Positions 23,800 through 32,179 of a stretch of 34,288 nucleotides of DNA are shown here, piece by piece. Positions within the stretch are counted from its first letter, which is position 1; every line of letters begins with the position of its first letter. A program made the position numbers and the translations under genes. The stretch is from Desulfuromonadaceae bacterium (GTDB taxonomy: Bacteria; Desulfobacterota; Desulfuromonadia; Geobacterales; Pseudopelobacteraceae), in the NCBI GenBank assembly GCA_028686055.1, contig JAQUCU010000004.1:6248-40535 (forward strand), written 5' to 3'. The notes under the pieces were generated by a model, which saw only the letters and a list, made by a program, of their open reading frames with translations, was not told the origin of the DNA and searched no databases.

Positions 23800-24795
23800 C
23801 TATCGCACCATTCGGGCGGCCATTCTGAGCGCCGCCAGCAGGCTATTTTCCGATGCCTTTCCCGTCCCGGCAAGATTGTAGGCGGTGCCGTGATCAACAG
23901 AGGTGCGGATGATCGGCAGTCCGAGGGTGATATTCACGCCATCGTCGAAATGCAGCATCTTGAGCGGGATGAGCCCCTGATCATGGTACATCGCCACCAC
24001 GCCGTCATAGCAACCCTGTTGGGAAAAATGGAACAGGGTGTCGGCCGCCAGCGGGCCTTCGGCATCGATACCTTCCTGCCGGGCGGTCTTGACCGCCGGC
24101 GCAATGACCTCAGTCTCCTTGCTGCCGAACTTCCCACCTTCACCGCAATGCGGGTTGAGCGCCAGTACCGCCAGCTTCGGCGATTTTTTACCGATCAACC
24201 GTGCAACCCCTTCTGCCGTGATGCGTATGGTTTTGAGCACCTGTTCAAACGTCACCAGGCGCGGGACATCACTGAGCGCCTCATGGATAGTCACCAGACT
24301 GACCCGGAGTCGATCCCCTGCCAGCATCATGACAAAGTCGTCCGTCCCGCACAATCCGGCCAGCAGCTCGGTATGACCGGGATAGTCGTGGCCGGCCCGG
24401 TGCATCGCCTCCTTGCTGATCGGGGCGGTCGTCATCGCTGCGACCTGGCCGTCAAGGCAGAGGCGTGCCGCATGGCAGATGTAGCGGTAAACCGCATCCC
24501 CGGCCGCCACGGACGGAGCGCCGTACCGCATGTCAGTCTCTGCCAGGTTTGAGAGCGCCAGCAGGGGAATACTGCCCTCCGGAATGGTCAGAGCATCCGC
24601 AGCGGCGTCTGTTTCGCAGACCTGCAGAGCGGAACCGCAGACGGAAAGCGCACGCTCAAGTGCCGTCCGGTCGCCGATTACCAGAGGGGCACATATTTCT
24701 GCGACCTCCGCTGACTGCAGCGCTTTTACGATGATTTCCGGGCCGATCCCGCAGGGGTCTCCCATGGTGATGGCGATAATCGGTTTATTCGGCAT
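23800..24795 (-). CDS. pdxA: 4-hydroxythreonine-4-phosphate dehydrogenase
   Basis: A 331-residue PdxA: NAD-dependent oxidation of 4-phosphohydroxy-threonine in pyridoxal-phosphate synthesis. The metal-binding His171, His216 (NPHCGEGG) and His271 (MYHDQG) are present, as are the MGDPxGIGPE start and the GHTELLA loop. It begins 6 bases after the cbiG stop, so it is read in the cobalamin operon. PdxA-like paralogues (PdxA2/DenD type) act on other 4-phosphosugar acids, so the exact substrate is not certain; no pdxJ is nearby in the window. Confidence 0.93.
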   Translation of the reverse strand: MPNKPIIAITMGDPCGIGPEIIVKALQSAEVAEICAPLVIGDRTALERALSVCGSALQVCETDAAADALTIPEGSIPLLALSNLAETDMRYGAPSVAAGDAVYRYICHAARLCLDGQVAAMTTAPISKEAMHRAGHDYPGHTELLAGLCGTDDFVMMLAGDRLRVSLVTIHEALSDVPRLVTFEQVLKTIRITAEGVARLIGKKSPKLAVLALNPHCGEGGKFGSKETEVIAPAVKTARQEGIDAEGPLAADTLFHFSQQGCYDGVVAMYHDQGLIPLKMLHFDDGVNITLGLPIIRTSVDHGTAYNLAGTGKASENSLLAALRMAARMVR

Positions 24796-24801
24796 ATCTG
24801 G

Positions 24802-25896
24802 CTACCCTTCCTTTATCTCTGCGACAGCGAGGGTGACATTTGCGGATTTGACCTTTCTCAACAGCAGTCGGCCACCGTCGGAGGCCAGAATCGCGGCCGG
24901 CTCTGCGACGCCGGCGACACCGACCGCCGCCAGAGCGTGTTCCGAGGGGGGTGAGGGAAAGGCAACCTCATTCAGCTCATCGCTCTCAAAGCAGCGGAGC
25001 TGGACGCCCAGGCGTTCTGCAAACTCTACCAGGCCGGCTTCATCGCGCTTGGCCGCTATCGAGGCGATGCAGCGTACACTTTTCGGGGAGAGGAATAGCC
25101 GTTTAAGGTGGAGCGTGACAAGCGTTTCAATCTCATCAACCGGTGTGTTGCGATTGCAGCCGATACCGAGCACCAGGTTACGGGGGCGCAGAATCAGCAG
25201 CTGTTCGGGGCTGGTCTGCTGCGGCAGGGTATGATTGGTAACAAACAAAAAACCGCAGGCTGTGCTGTTAACCGCCTCGGCAAAGGTTTCGTAGAAGGTG
25301 ACCTTCCCCCGCCCATGCAGCCAGGGGCGGGTCTGCCCGGTCGGGTCAACAACGGCAATCTCTTCGTTGTCGAGCAGCAGGGTGTTGAGTCTCTTGACCC
25401 GGCTGATATCGTCAATGAGCCACCCCTGTTCCCTGGCCAGCATGTCGAGGGAGGGGAGATTGTTGGTGTCGGTGGCGGTCGTGACCACTGCACGAGCCCC
25501 GGAGGCGAAGGCGCAGCGCTCGGCCAGCTCGTTGGCGCCCCCCAGATGGCCGGAAAGAAGCGAAATGGCAAACCGGCCGGCATCATCCATAACCACGACC
25601 GCCGGATCGGTCTCCTTGGACTCCAGCAGCGGGGCAATAATGCGCACGACGATGCCGGTTGCCATGATCAGCACGAAACCGTCGTATTTTTTCCAGAGCG
25701 TGGCGATCAGATCCTTCAGTCCCGCCGGTTCGAAACGTTTGCAGTGGTTGCCCGCCTGACCGGCGTAGCGGCTGGATACGTAAAATTCGAGGTTTGCGAT
25801 GCTGTTGCACAGCCTCTGACCCAGCAGAGCTCCCCCCCTGGTTATCGCAACGACCGCGACCCGCATCTCAGGCAACACGTTCTTCACGGAAGCCAT
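24802..25896 (-). CDS. cbiG: Cobalt-precorrin-5A hydrolase
   Basis: A 364-residue CbiG that opens the lactone ring and releases acetaldehyde in the anaerobic (early-cobalt) branch of cobalamin synthesis. The N-terminal part begins at RVAVVAITRGGA and contains IMATGIVVRIIAPLL and LLSGHLGGANELA; the C-terminal CbiG_C domain covers about 240-345 (GIGCNRNTP, SPKSVRCIASI, AAKRDEAGL). ATG 25896 is preferred because GAGGAA lies 8 bases upstream; it overlaps cobM by 29 bases. ATG 25866, one base after the cobM stop, is the alternative and matches the family start better, but has no RBS. Confidence 0.93.
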   Translation of the reverse strand: MASVKNVLPEMRVAVVAITRGGALLGQRLCNSIANLEFYVSSRYAGQAGNHCKRFEPAGLKDLIATLWKKYDGFVLIMATGIVVRIIAPLLESKETDPAVVVMDDAGRFAISLLSGHLGGANELAERCAFASGARAVVTTATDTNNLPSLDMLAREQGWLIDDISRVKRLNTLLLDNEEIAVVDPTGQTRPWLHGRGKVTFYETFAEAVNSTACGFLFVTNHTLPQQTSPEQLLILRPRNLVLGIGCNRNTPVDEIETLVTLHLKRLFLSPKSVRCIASIAAKRDEAGLVEFAERLGVQLRCFESDELNEVAFPSPPSEHALAAVGVAGVAEPAAILASDGGRLLLRKVKSANVTLAVAEIKEG

Positions 25897-26647
25897 GGGA
25901 AAATTCCTCGTCGTACAGCAGCGACCTGGCTTTAAGCCCTTCCCGGCGGGCGGCCAGCACATTGCCGACGATAATCAGCGCCTGGCGCTCGATGCCGGCC
26001 AGATGTACTCTTTCGGCCAGATCGGACAGGGGGCATTGAATAATCTGCTCATCGTCCCATGAGGCTCTGCAGACGACCGCCGCGGGGGTTTCGGAAGTGT
26101 AGGCGCCCTGGAGCAACTGATCGACGACTTTTTCGACCATGCCGACCGAAAGATAGATCACCATCGTGGCGCCGATCCTGGCGATTGCCTGCAACTGCTC
26201 ACGCTCCGGCACCGGAGTACGCCCTTCGACACGGGTGAAGATCACCGTCTGGGAAAGCTCCGGCAGGGTCAGTTCCTGTCTGAGCGCGGCAGCCGCTGCA
26301 AAGGCGCTGGTTACACCCGGCACGACCTGATAATCGATTTTCAATCGATCGAGCTCCTCCATCTGTTCCTGTATGGCTCCGAAGATGGAGGGGTCGCCGG
26401 TGTGGAGCCGGACAACACTTTTGTCTGATATGACCGCATCGGCCATGACACTTATGACTTCCGGGAGCGTCATTCCGGCGGAATCATAGATATCTGCCTT
26501 CGTTGCGTAGAGCTGAACCAGCTTCCGGTCCACGAGGCTCCCCGCAAATATGACGACATCGGCATGACGCAGCAGTCGTGCGCCGCGGATGGTGATCAGA
26601 TCGGTCGCTCCGGGACCGGCGCCTACAAATGATATTCTGGAAGCCAT
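25868..26647 (-). CDS. cobM: Precorrin-4 C11-methyltransferase (CobM/CbiF)
   Basis: A 259-residue SAM-dependent tetrapyrrole methyltransferase of corrin synthesis that adds the C11 methyl. The N-terminal VGAGPGATDLIT loop (8-19) and RLHTGDPSIFGA (about 80-91) are the SAM and substrate signatures. The following cbiG places it in the anaerobic route, so it is functionally CbiF. Start ATG 26647 has GGAGAG just upstream. First gene of cobM-cbiG-pdxA. Confidence 0.94.
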   Translation of the reverse strand: MASRISFVGAGPGATDLITIRGARLLRHADVVIFAGSLVDRKLVQLYATKADIYDSAGMTLPEVISVMADAVISDKSVVRLHTGDPSIFGAIQEQMEELDRLKIDYQVVPGVTSAFAAAAALRQELTLPELSQTVIFTRVEGRTPVPEREQLQAIARIGATMVIYLSVGMVEKVVDQLLQGAYTSETPAAVVCRASWDDEQIIQCPLSDLAERVHLAGIERQALIIVGNVLAARREGLKARSLLYDEEFSHGFREERVA

Positions 26648-26693
26648 CAGCTCTCCATCACTTCATGATTTTTAACTGTTAGTGTGATCTCTT

Positions 26694-26722
26694 CTTGTAG
26701 TCTTAAAGCGCCGCCATGTCAA
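26694..26722 (-). promoter_or_regulatory. Promoter of the cobM-cbiG-pdxA operon
   Basis: On the minus strand TTGACA (26717-26722), exactly 17 bases, TACAAG (26694-26699). Leader about 40 bases. No cobalamin riboswitch could fit in that leader. The gap 26648-26834 also contains AT-rich -10-like hexamers facing the OmpA gene, but no convincing -35 for it. Confidence 0.55.
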
Positions 26723-26834
26723 GCCGGAGCGGGTTTTGTGCCGGCTGCGGACAGAGGGCCGTTTATTCATAATTACCAAAATCCGGATTATATGATATAA
26801 GGCCGAAGTATATATCTCAGTGGGAGGATGGATC

Positions 26835-27677
26835 ATGACCAAACGTTTTCTTACCTATGTAGTCGGTGCCTTGTTGATGCTGTCTGCCAGCGGTTGTATG
26901 GTTGCAGAAAGTAAATATATGAAAAAAGTCGGGGAGGTCGACGTGCTGTCCAGCGAGCTTGCCGGGCTGAAGCAGGTGCACGAAAAGCTTGTTCTGGAAA
27001 ACGCTGATTTGAAAAACCGCTTTAACAAGCTGTCAGAGGAAGCTGCGTCTCTTGCCGCTGACAAAAAACAGCTGAATGAGATTCTCAGGGCAAAAACTGA
27101 CACATTGTCAAAAAATATCAGCGATGCGCGCCAACAGGTGTCTGAGCTGAAGGCTGAAAATAGTAAATTGAACGCTGATATTGCTGAGCTGCAGAGGGTT
27201 AAAGAGGAAAAGGTTAAAGAGGTTAGCGGCACCTATGAGAAGCTTCTCGATAATATGAAGAATGAGATTGCCAAGGGGCAGGTTACCATATCCGAACTGA
27301 AGGGAAAACTGACGGTTAATATGGAAGCGGCCATTCTGTTTGATTCCGGCAGGGCTGATGTGAAGACGGACGGGCTCGATATCCTGAACAAGATGGTTGA
27401 GACGCTGAAAAGTGTTGGTGACAAGGCCATCCGGGTCGAGGGGCATACCGATGCGGTTCAGATTACCGGGGTGCTGGCCCGCACCTTCCCGACCAATTGG
27501 GAGCTTTCGGCCGCCCGTGCAATAAATGTTACCAGATTTCTGCAGCAGCGGGGGATTGACCCCCGCAACCTGTCGGCGGCCGCCTTTGCCGAGTATAAAC
27601 CGGTCGCGGACAACGACACCAGAGAGGGTCGGGCCAGGAATCGTCGCATTGAAATAACTTTGGTGGCAAAGGACTGA
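26835..27677 (+). CDS. OmpA-family lipoprotein with coiled coil
   Basis: A 280-residue envelope protein. The signal peptide ends at a lipobox-like ASGC with Cys21. A long coiled coil spans about 30-150. An OmpA/MotB-type peptidoglycan-binding domain (about 155-280) has FDSGRADV, VEGHTDAV, TNWELSAARA and a final RARNRRIEI. It probably tethers the outer membrane to the cell wall; the MotB-like NWELSAARA form is common in stand-alone OmpA proteins of this group. ATG 26835 is preferred over an in-frame GTG at 26820 because GGAGG lies at 26822-26826. Four bases before the Smr gene. The lipobox has Ala at -3, so lipidation is likely but not certain. Confidence 0.9.
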   Translation: MTKRFLTYVVGALLMLSASGCMVAESKYMKKVGEVDVLSSELAGLKQVHEKLVLENADLKNRFNKLSEEAASLAADKKQLNEILRAKTDTLSKNISDARQQVSELKAENSKLNADIAELQRVKEEKVKEVSGTYEKLLDNMKNEIAKGQVTISELKGKLTVNMEAAILFDSGRADVKTDGLDILNKMVETLKSVGDKAIRVEGHTDAVQITGVLARTFPTNWELSAARAINVTRFLQQRGIDPRNLSAAAFAEYKPVADNDTREGRARNRRIEITLVAKD

Positions 27678-27681
27678 AATT

Positions 27682-28386
27682 GTGGCAAAGAAAAAACAAC
27701 GGCAGCAAAACAAACCAAAACCGAAAGAGTTTCAGGTCACTCCATTCGGGGCACTGAAGGGGATTGCTGTTTCGGCGGCTGAAGCAGCAGAACCGGTCAA
27801 GGCACCGGTACAGAAAACCGCGGAACCTGCTGATAACGGCCTTGATCTTTTTCTTCAGGCGGTCACGGATGTACGCCCTTTTCAAAATTCCTGCAAAAAG
27901 CCGCTTCAGGCGGGATCCCATCCTCTGCAGAAAACAGCAGGAAAAGCGGTGGAGGGGCTTCTTGTTGTTGAAGAGAACTCCTTTCTTGAGGAGATCGGCA
28001 GGCTGAAGCTGGATACTCAATTTGCTGATTCGATCCCCGATGAGGGTGAACTGCAGCCGCTGACCGGCAACCGGCTCCGGCAGGTGAAGCGTGGCGTTGT
28101 TTCAGTCGGCCATCAGCTGGATCTGCATGGCCTGACGCGTGAGGAGGCTCTGGCGGCTTTGCCTCGTTTTTTGCAGTCCGCCCGAAAGAGGGGGCAACAG
28201 GCCGTCCTTATAATCACCGGCAAAGGAAACCACTCTGCTGAAGAACCGGTACTTCATCAGGCTGTCGCTTCATGGCTGCGTGATGCCGGGAGAGAGATGG
28301 TCCTTGAATTTGCTCCGGCGCCCCGGGAAATGGGTGGCAGCGGAGCGTATGTGGTTTTTCTGAGACAATTACCGGCACCTGTATAG
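27682..28386 (+). CDS. Smr-domain protein
   Basis: A 234-residue protein with a basic N-terminus (residues 1-16), a variable middle and a C-terminal Smr domain (about 145-228). LDLHG (146-150), TGKGNHS (179-185) and GGSGAYVVFL (218-227) are the family motifs. Smr domains are structure-specific endonuclease or RNA-rescue domains; stand-alone ones are implicated in DNA recombination or ribosome-rescue cleavage. GTG start, with AAGGA 9 bases upstream. Read 4 bases after the OmpA-like gene. Confidence 0.9.
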   Translation: MAKKKQRQQNKPKPKEFQVTPFGALKGIAVSAAEAAEPVKAPVQKTAEPADNGLDLFLQAVTDVRPFQNSCKKPLQAGSHPLQKTAGKAVEGLLVVEENSFLEEIGRLKLDTQFADSIPDEGELQPLTGNRLRQVKRGVVSVGHQLDLHGLTREEALAALPRFLQSARKRGQQAVLIITGKGNHSAEEPVLHQAVASWLRDAGREMVLEFAPAPREMGGSGAYVVFLRQLPAPV

Positions 28387-28441
28387 CGATTGAAATTATA
28401 ACAGCGAACTAAAAATCATTTGCATGAAAGGAGATGGCTTG

Positions 28442-28732
28442 ATGATTACCCACATTGTATTATTCAAACTGGCGGATCCGACTGTTGAGAATCTGGAGGC
28501 TACCCGGAGCAAGCTGCTCAGTATGGACGGCAGGGTTGATCTGTTGCGCCACCTCGAGGTCGGTGTCGATATGGTCAGGTCGGAGCGCTCGTACGACATC
28601 GCCCTGACGACCCGCTTTGATTCGCTCGAAGATCTGCAGGCTTATCAGATTCACCCGTATCATGCCGGTGAAGTCATTCCGCATATGAAGGCGGTCTGCT
28701 TATCTTCAGTCGCGATTGACTACGAAAGCTGA
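28442..28732 (+). CDS. Dabb (stress-responsive A/B barrel) domain protein
   Basis: A 96-residue single-domain Dabb protein. MITHIVLFKL, the YDIALTTRFDSLEDLQAYQIHP segment and a closing VAIDYE are typical of the dimeric alpha/beta barrel family. Members have been linked to stress or to small-molecule chemistry, but no function can be given here. ATG 28442 is chosen over the in-frame ATG 28424 because GGAG lies just upstream and the family starts at MITH. Confidence 0.88.
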   Translation: MITHIVLFKLADPTVENLEATRSKLLSMDGRVDLLRHLEVGVDMVRSERSYDIALTTRFDSLEDLQAYQIHPYHAGEVIPHMKAVCLSSVAIDYES

Positions 28733-28757
28733 AGGGTTATCCCGCATACTTTTTAGC

Positions 28758-28786
28758 TTGACGAAACATAAGTGTATGCGTAAAAT
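28758..28786 (+). promoter_or_regulatory. Strong sigma70 promoter of the CoA-transferase
   Basis: TTGACG at 28758-28763, exactly 17 bases, then TAAAAT at 28781-28786. The leader is about 140 bases long and contains a small CAGGT/ACCTG hairpin (28888-28902) ahead of AGGAGGT at 28921-28927. Confidence 0.7.
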
Positions 28787-28932
28787 CCGGTTTTATTATA
28801 TGACTATTGACTGCTTTTATCTTGTAACGTGCTGGTATTACTGCAGACCAACTTCATGGTATGGGATGCTTTAGTTACTCAACAACGCAGGTTATCGACC
28901 TGTAAACACAAAAAACAAACAGGAGGTAGTAA

Positions 28933-30531
28933 ATGTCGGATTACGGAACACTTCAAGACCGCGTACAATGCAAGTCCCTTTTGAACAAGGTGATGACCCC
29001 GGAGCAGACCATTGGTTTTTTCAAGGACGGCATGAACCTGGGCTGGTCCGGCTTTACCCCGGCCGGTTATCCTAAAGTGGTACCGATCGCGCTCGCAGAG
29101 CACGTTGAGAAGAACAATCTGCAGGGCAAGCTGAAGTTCAACCTGTTCATTGGCGCCTCCGTCGGCGCAGAGACCGAAAACCGCTGGGCCCTCAACGACA
29201 TGATCGACCGCCGCTGGCCTTATCAGACCGGCAAGGACATCGCCGCCGGCATCAACCAGGGTCGCATCCGCATGGGTGACAAGCATCTTTCCCTGTTCGC
29301 CCAGGACCTTGGTTACGGTTTCTACACCAAGGACACCGCGAGTGGCCGTCTTGATCTCGCAATCATAGAAGTCTCTGCCATCAAGGAAGACGGCAGCCTG
29401 GTTCCGACCTCCTCCTGTGGCGTAATCCCTGAAATTCTGATGATCTGCGACCGTATCATCATCGAGGTCAACACCGGACAGCCATCCTTCGAGGGAATTC
29501 ACGACCTGCTAACCCCGCTGACCCCGCCTAACCGTCAGGTTTTCAACATTACCAAGGCCGGTTCCAGGATCGGTTCCACCTCGATTCCCTGCGATCCGAA
29601 CAAGATCATCGCCGTGGTTGAGTCGAAGCTCCGTGACCAAGGTCGTGCTTTTGCTGAGCAGGACGACACCTCTGAAGCGATCGCGGGCCATGTCATCGAA
29701 TTCTTCACTCAGGAAGTAAAGGCCGGCCGTCTGCCGAAGAACCTTCTGCCGCTGCAGTCCGGTGTCGGCTCCATCGCCAACGCCGTTATCGGCGGTCTTG
29801 CCAAGGGGCCCTTCACCAACCTGTCCGTTTATACTGAAGTTCTACAGGATACAATGCTCGACCTGTTCGACTCGGGCAAGCTGGACCACGCCTCTTCCTG
29901 TTCACTCTCCCTCTCGGCAGAGCCGGGTTTTCCGAAGTTTTTCGAGAATATGGACAAGTATTTTGACAAGATCACCCTGCGTCCGCTTTCGATCTCCAAT
30001 GCACCCGAGCCTATCCGTCGTCTCGGTTGTATTGCGATGAACACACCGGTAGAGATCGATATCTACGCGCACGCCAACTCCACCCTGGTCGGCGGTACCC
30101 GCATGATCAACGGCCTGGGTGGTTCCGGCGACTTCCTGCGCAACGGCTATCTGAAAATGATGCACACTCCTTCGAGCCGCCCCTCCAAGACCGACCCGAC
30201 CGGCATCTCATGCGTCGTGCCGCACTGTTCACACATCGACCACACCGAACATGACCTTGATTGCGTCATAACCGAACAGGGTCTTGCCGACTTGCGCGGA
30301 GTGGCACCGAAGGAGCGTGCCCGCCTGATTATTGCGAAGTGCGCCCATCCGGACTACAAGGAGCAGCTGACCGAATATCTTAATATTGCCGAAGCAGACT
30401 GCCTCAAGCGTAAGGTCGGGCACGAGCCGCAGTTGTGGGATCGCGCCTTCAAAATGCATCTCAACCTTGAGAAGAACGGCACCATGAAGCTGAAGAACTG
30501 GGACGTCAAGATTGATCTCTGCGAAAATTAA
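28933..30531 (+). CDS. Acetyl-CoA hydrolase/transferase family CoA-transferase
   Basis: A 532-residue class I CoA-transferase of the acetyl-CoA hydrolase/succinyl-CoA:acetate CoA-transferase group. Catalytic Glu302 lies in SVYTEVLQDTM, and the GLGGSGDF CoA-binding loop is near 395. In Geobacter-type acetate oxidisers such an enzyme activates acetate with succinyl-CoA and closes the TCA cycle; that role is inferred from family and likely host. AGGAGGT, an ATG six bases later, a near-consensus promoter and a clean terminator suggest a highly expressed single-gene unit. Substrate pair (acetate/succinyl-CoA or another) is not proved by sequence. Confidence 0.92.
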   Translation: MSDYGTLQDRVQCKSLLNKVMTPEQTIGFFKDGMNLGWSGFTPAGYPKVVPIALAEHVEKNNLQGKLKFNLFIGASVGAETENRWALNDMIDRRWPYQTGKDIAAGINQGRIRMGDKHLSLFAQDLGYGFYTKDTASGRLDLAIIEVSAIKEDGSLVPTSSCGVIPEILMICDRIIIEVNTGQPSFEGIHDLLTPLTPPNRQVFNITKAGSRIGSTSIPCDPNKIIAVVESKLRDQGRAFAEQDDTSEAIAGHVIEFFTQEVKAGRLPKNLLPLQSGVGSIANAVIGGLAKGPFTNLSVYTEVLQDTMLDLFDSGKLDHASSCSLSLSAEPGFPKFFENMDKYFDKITLRPLSISNAPEPIRRLGCIAMNTPVEIDIYAHANSTLVGGTRMINGLGGSGDFLRNGYLKMMHTPSSRPSKTDPTGISCVVPHCSHIDHTEHDLDCVITEQGLADLRGVAPKERARLIIAKCAHPDYKEQLTEYLNIAEADCLKRKVGHEPQLWDRAFKMHLNLEKNGTMKLKNWDVKIDLCEN

Positions 30532-30552
30532 AAAATTTTTCAGTTTAGTATA

Positions 30553-30586
30553 AACAGGCCCCGCCGGGCAACCGGCGGGGCCTGTT
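30553..30586 (+). terminator. Terminator after the CoA-transferase
   Basis: A 15-bp perfect stem, 30553-30567 with 30572-30586, around a GCAA loop; the GC core is strong. Only a short T/A stretch follows. Confidence 0.85.
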
Positions 30587-30609
30587 ATTTGGAAATATGA
30601 GATTGGTAC

Positions 30610-30638
30610 TTGAACTTGCAACGCGGTTATGATTTAAA
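30610..30638 (+). promoter_or_regulatory. Possible promoter of the DUF4388/roadblock pair
   Basis: TTGAAC at 30610-30615, 17 bases, TTTAAA at 30633-30638. A small AACAT/ATGTT inverted repeat lies at 30659-30672 in the leader. Weak match. Confidence 0.35.
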
Positions 30639-30695
30639 TGGGATTAATTGTAACAGACAACATATGGATGTTATCCCTCCGACAGGTTGGCACAG

Positions 30696-31397
30696 ATGTC
30701 TCAAAACGTAAGCGGTTTCAAAGGTGCGGTGACTGGTCTCTCTCTGACCGATGTCATTCAGCTTAAAGGGCACAATAAATATACCGGAGCTATTTCTGTA
30801 GAATTCGGAGACAGCAAGGGCGTGATTTATTTTGTTGATGGTGAGATAATCCACGCCGAGCAGGGTGATAAATCAGGCGAGCCAGCAATTTATGCGATTA
30901 TCAAGTGGCCGGGCGGCACATTCACTATTCACCCCGAGATGACTTCCAGCGTCTGCACAATCCACTATCGTACCGATTATCTGCTGCTTGAAGCGCTGCG
31001 ACGCCTGGATGAGGAAAATGCGGGCACAACAGCGAATAAATCTGCAGCCCCTTCCGCGCCGCAACGCCGCACAATGAGCAAAATAGCAGCCCGTCTGCAG
31101 GAAATAAATAATGTCACCTATGCTGTTTTGCTTGATAAGAAGGGAGTGCCGATCCAGGACTCCAGTATTGAAGCTGTAGCGCTGGCAGACAAGGGTCTCT
31201 TTCTGGCCAAAACCGGCAGCAGCATCGGGGAGTTGACGGGGTTGGGCGAAATCAAGGCAGCCGCTGTACATACAACAAACTACGACCTGTTACTGTATGA
31301 TTCAAAACAGCACTATTTGAGCATCGCGGTCAAACCAGACTGTAACCTGGACAGCGTTGAAGCCGAGATCAAGTCAGTATTTGCGCAGGCCAAGTAG
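30696..31397 (+). CDS. DUF4388 (PATAN-type) and roadblock/LC7 domain protein
   Basis: A 233-residue cytoplasmic protein. Residues about 5-105 are a DUF4388 domain (FKGAVTGLSLTDVIQL, VYFVDGE-type strand, PGGTFTI), found in many deltaproteobacterial signalling proteins. Residues about 130-230 are a roadblock/LC7 fold as in MglB, which binds or regulates small Ras-like GTPases. ATG 30696 is taken as start; a TTG at 30687 in frame is possible. Twelve bases before the next gene, which is also a roadblock protein. No GTPase gene is adjacent. Confidence 0.87.
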   Translation: MSQNVSGFKGAVTGLSLTDVIQLKGHNKYTGAISVEFGDSKGVIYFVDGEIIHAEQGDKSGEPAIYAIIKWPGGTFTIHPEMTSSVCTIHYRTDYLLLEALRRLDEENAGTTANKSAAPSAPQRRTMSKIAARLQEINNVTYAVLLDKKGVPIQDSSIEAVALADKGLFLAKTGSSIGELTGLGEIKAAAVHTTNYDLLLYDSKQHYLSIAVKPDCNLDSVEAEIKSVFAQAK

Positions 31398-31409
31398 GGG
31401 AGTTGTTTC

Positions 31410-32114
31410 ATGAAGGATATTCTGCAGCACATAAACAGCGTTGATGGCGTAATTGGCAGCGCACTCTGCAGCCACAAAGGGGAGGTGCTTGCCCATGCTT
31501 TCCCGCCGCTCATTGATGAAGCATCAATAAAGGAGGTTGCTTCACTGACAGTGGAATGTTCCCATGGCCTGCAGATCTCTCAAACATTGACTCTTCTTGA
31601 TTTGCGCTACTCAAACGGCCGCATTCTTGTCAAGGCGTTTCCGGAAGCAATGCTCTTCCTGTTATGTGCCAACAGTATTAATCTTCAGATATTGTCGATA
31701 ACGCTTAACCTTGCAGTTAAAAAACTGAAAGAAAAGCTTATAAGCGAGGCCCCGGTAGCCCACGAAACTCTCCAAACAGCCGGGCAGTCTGACGCCGGAG
31801 AGCCGGCGGCAGGCGATGGTACGTTGCGGATGAATATCAGTCATCTGGCCAATAAACAGGCCAGTGCCAGTTTCGATTCACTTGGAATGGTTGCCGTCAG
31901 TCAGCCCACTGCCCGCTATATTACCGATTTTTACAAGACACCCTTCAAGAAACTGATACTGACAAATGTCGTTGCAGGGACAAGCGGCACCTTTCCGGTC
32001 ATGGTTATGAAGGATATGGACATGCAGTATAACGGGACTGTCGTGGTAGGCCCCGGAATTGAGAAAAAACTCAAGGTGAGTGAAGGTGATAAGGTCGAAG
32101 TCAAGATCGGGTGA
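31410..32114 (+). CDS. Roadblock/LC7 protein with an unrecognised C-terminal domain
   Basis: A 234-residue protein. Residues 1-110 are a roadblock/LC7 domain (MKDILQHINSVDGVIGSALC, GRILVKAF). A Gly/Ala/Asp linker covers about 115-135. Residues about 140-234 form a beta-rich domain that I do not recognise; its end (VVVGPGIEKKLKVSEGDKVEVKIG, given here only by its motif GIxKKLxVxEGDxVEV) looks like the small beta-barrel or swapped-hairpin ends of substrate-binding folds. GGGGAG 7 bases before the ATG. It is the second gene of the roadblock pair and may pair with the first as a heterodimer. Confidence 0.8.
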   Translation: MKDILQHINSVDGVIGSALCSHKGEVLAHAFPPLIDEASIKEVASLTVECSHGLQISQTLTLLDLRYSNGRILVKAFPEAMLFLLCANSINLQILSITLNLAVKKLKEKLISEAPVAHETLQTAGQSDAGEPAAGDGTLRMNISHLANKQASASFDSLGMVAVSQPTARYITDFYKTPFKKLILTNVVAGTSGTFPVMVMKDMDMQYNGTVVVGPGIEKKLKVSEGDKVEVKIG

Positions 32115-32142
32115 CAGAAACAGATCTGCAACGGCACTATAG

Positions 32143-32179
32143 AAGCGGGGGGTGAGGAAACTTATTCTCCGCTTTTTTT
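32143..32179 (+). terminator. Terminator of the roadblock operon, inside the xerC 3' end
   Basis: AAGCGGGG (32143-32150) pairs with CTCCGCTT (32167-32174), one G-T pair, followed by T-residues at 32173-32179. The right arm and T-tract lie inside the convergent xerC coding end. Confidence 0.6.

Noticed and set aside
23752..24552. Long plus-strand open frame opposite pdxA
   Set aside because: pdxA has all its metal-binding residues and correct length; the opposing frame shows no recognisable motif.
26648..26834. Possible cobalamin riboswitch upstream of cobM
   Set aside because: The mapped promoter leaves a leader of only about 40 bases and no B12-box-like sequence was found; the GCCGG/CCGGC repeat near 26722-26745 lies upstream of the promoter.
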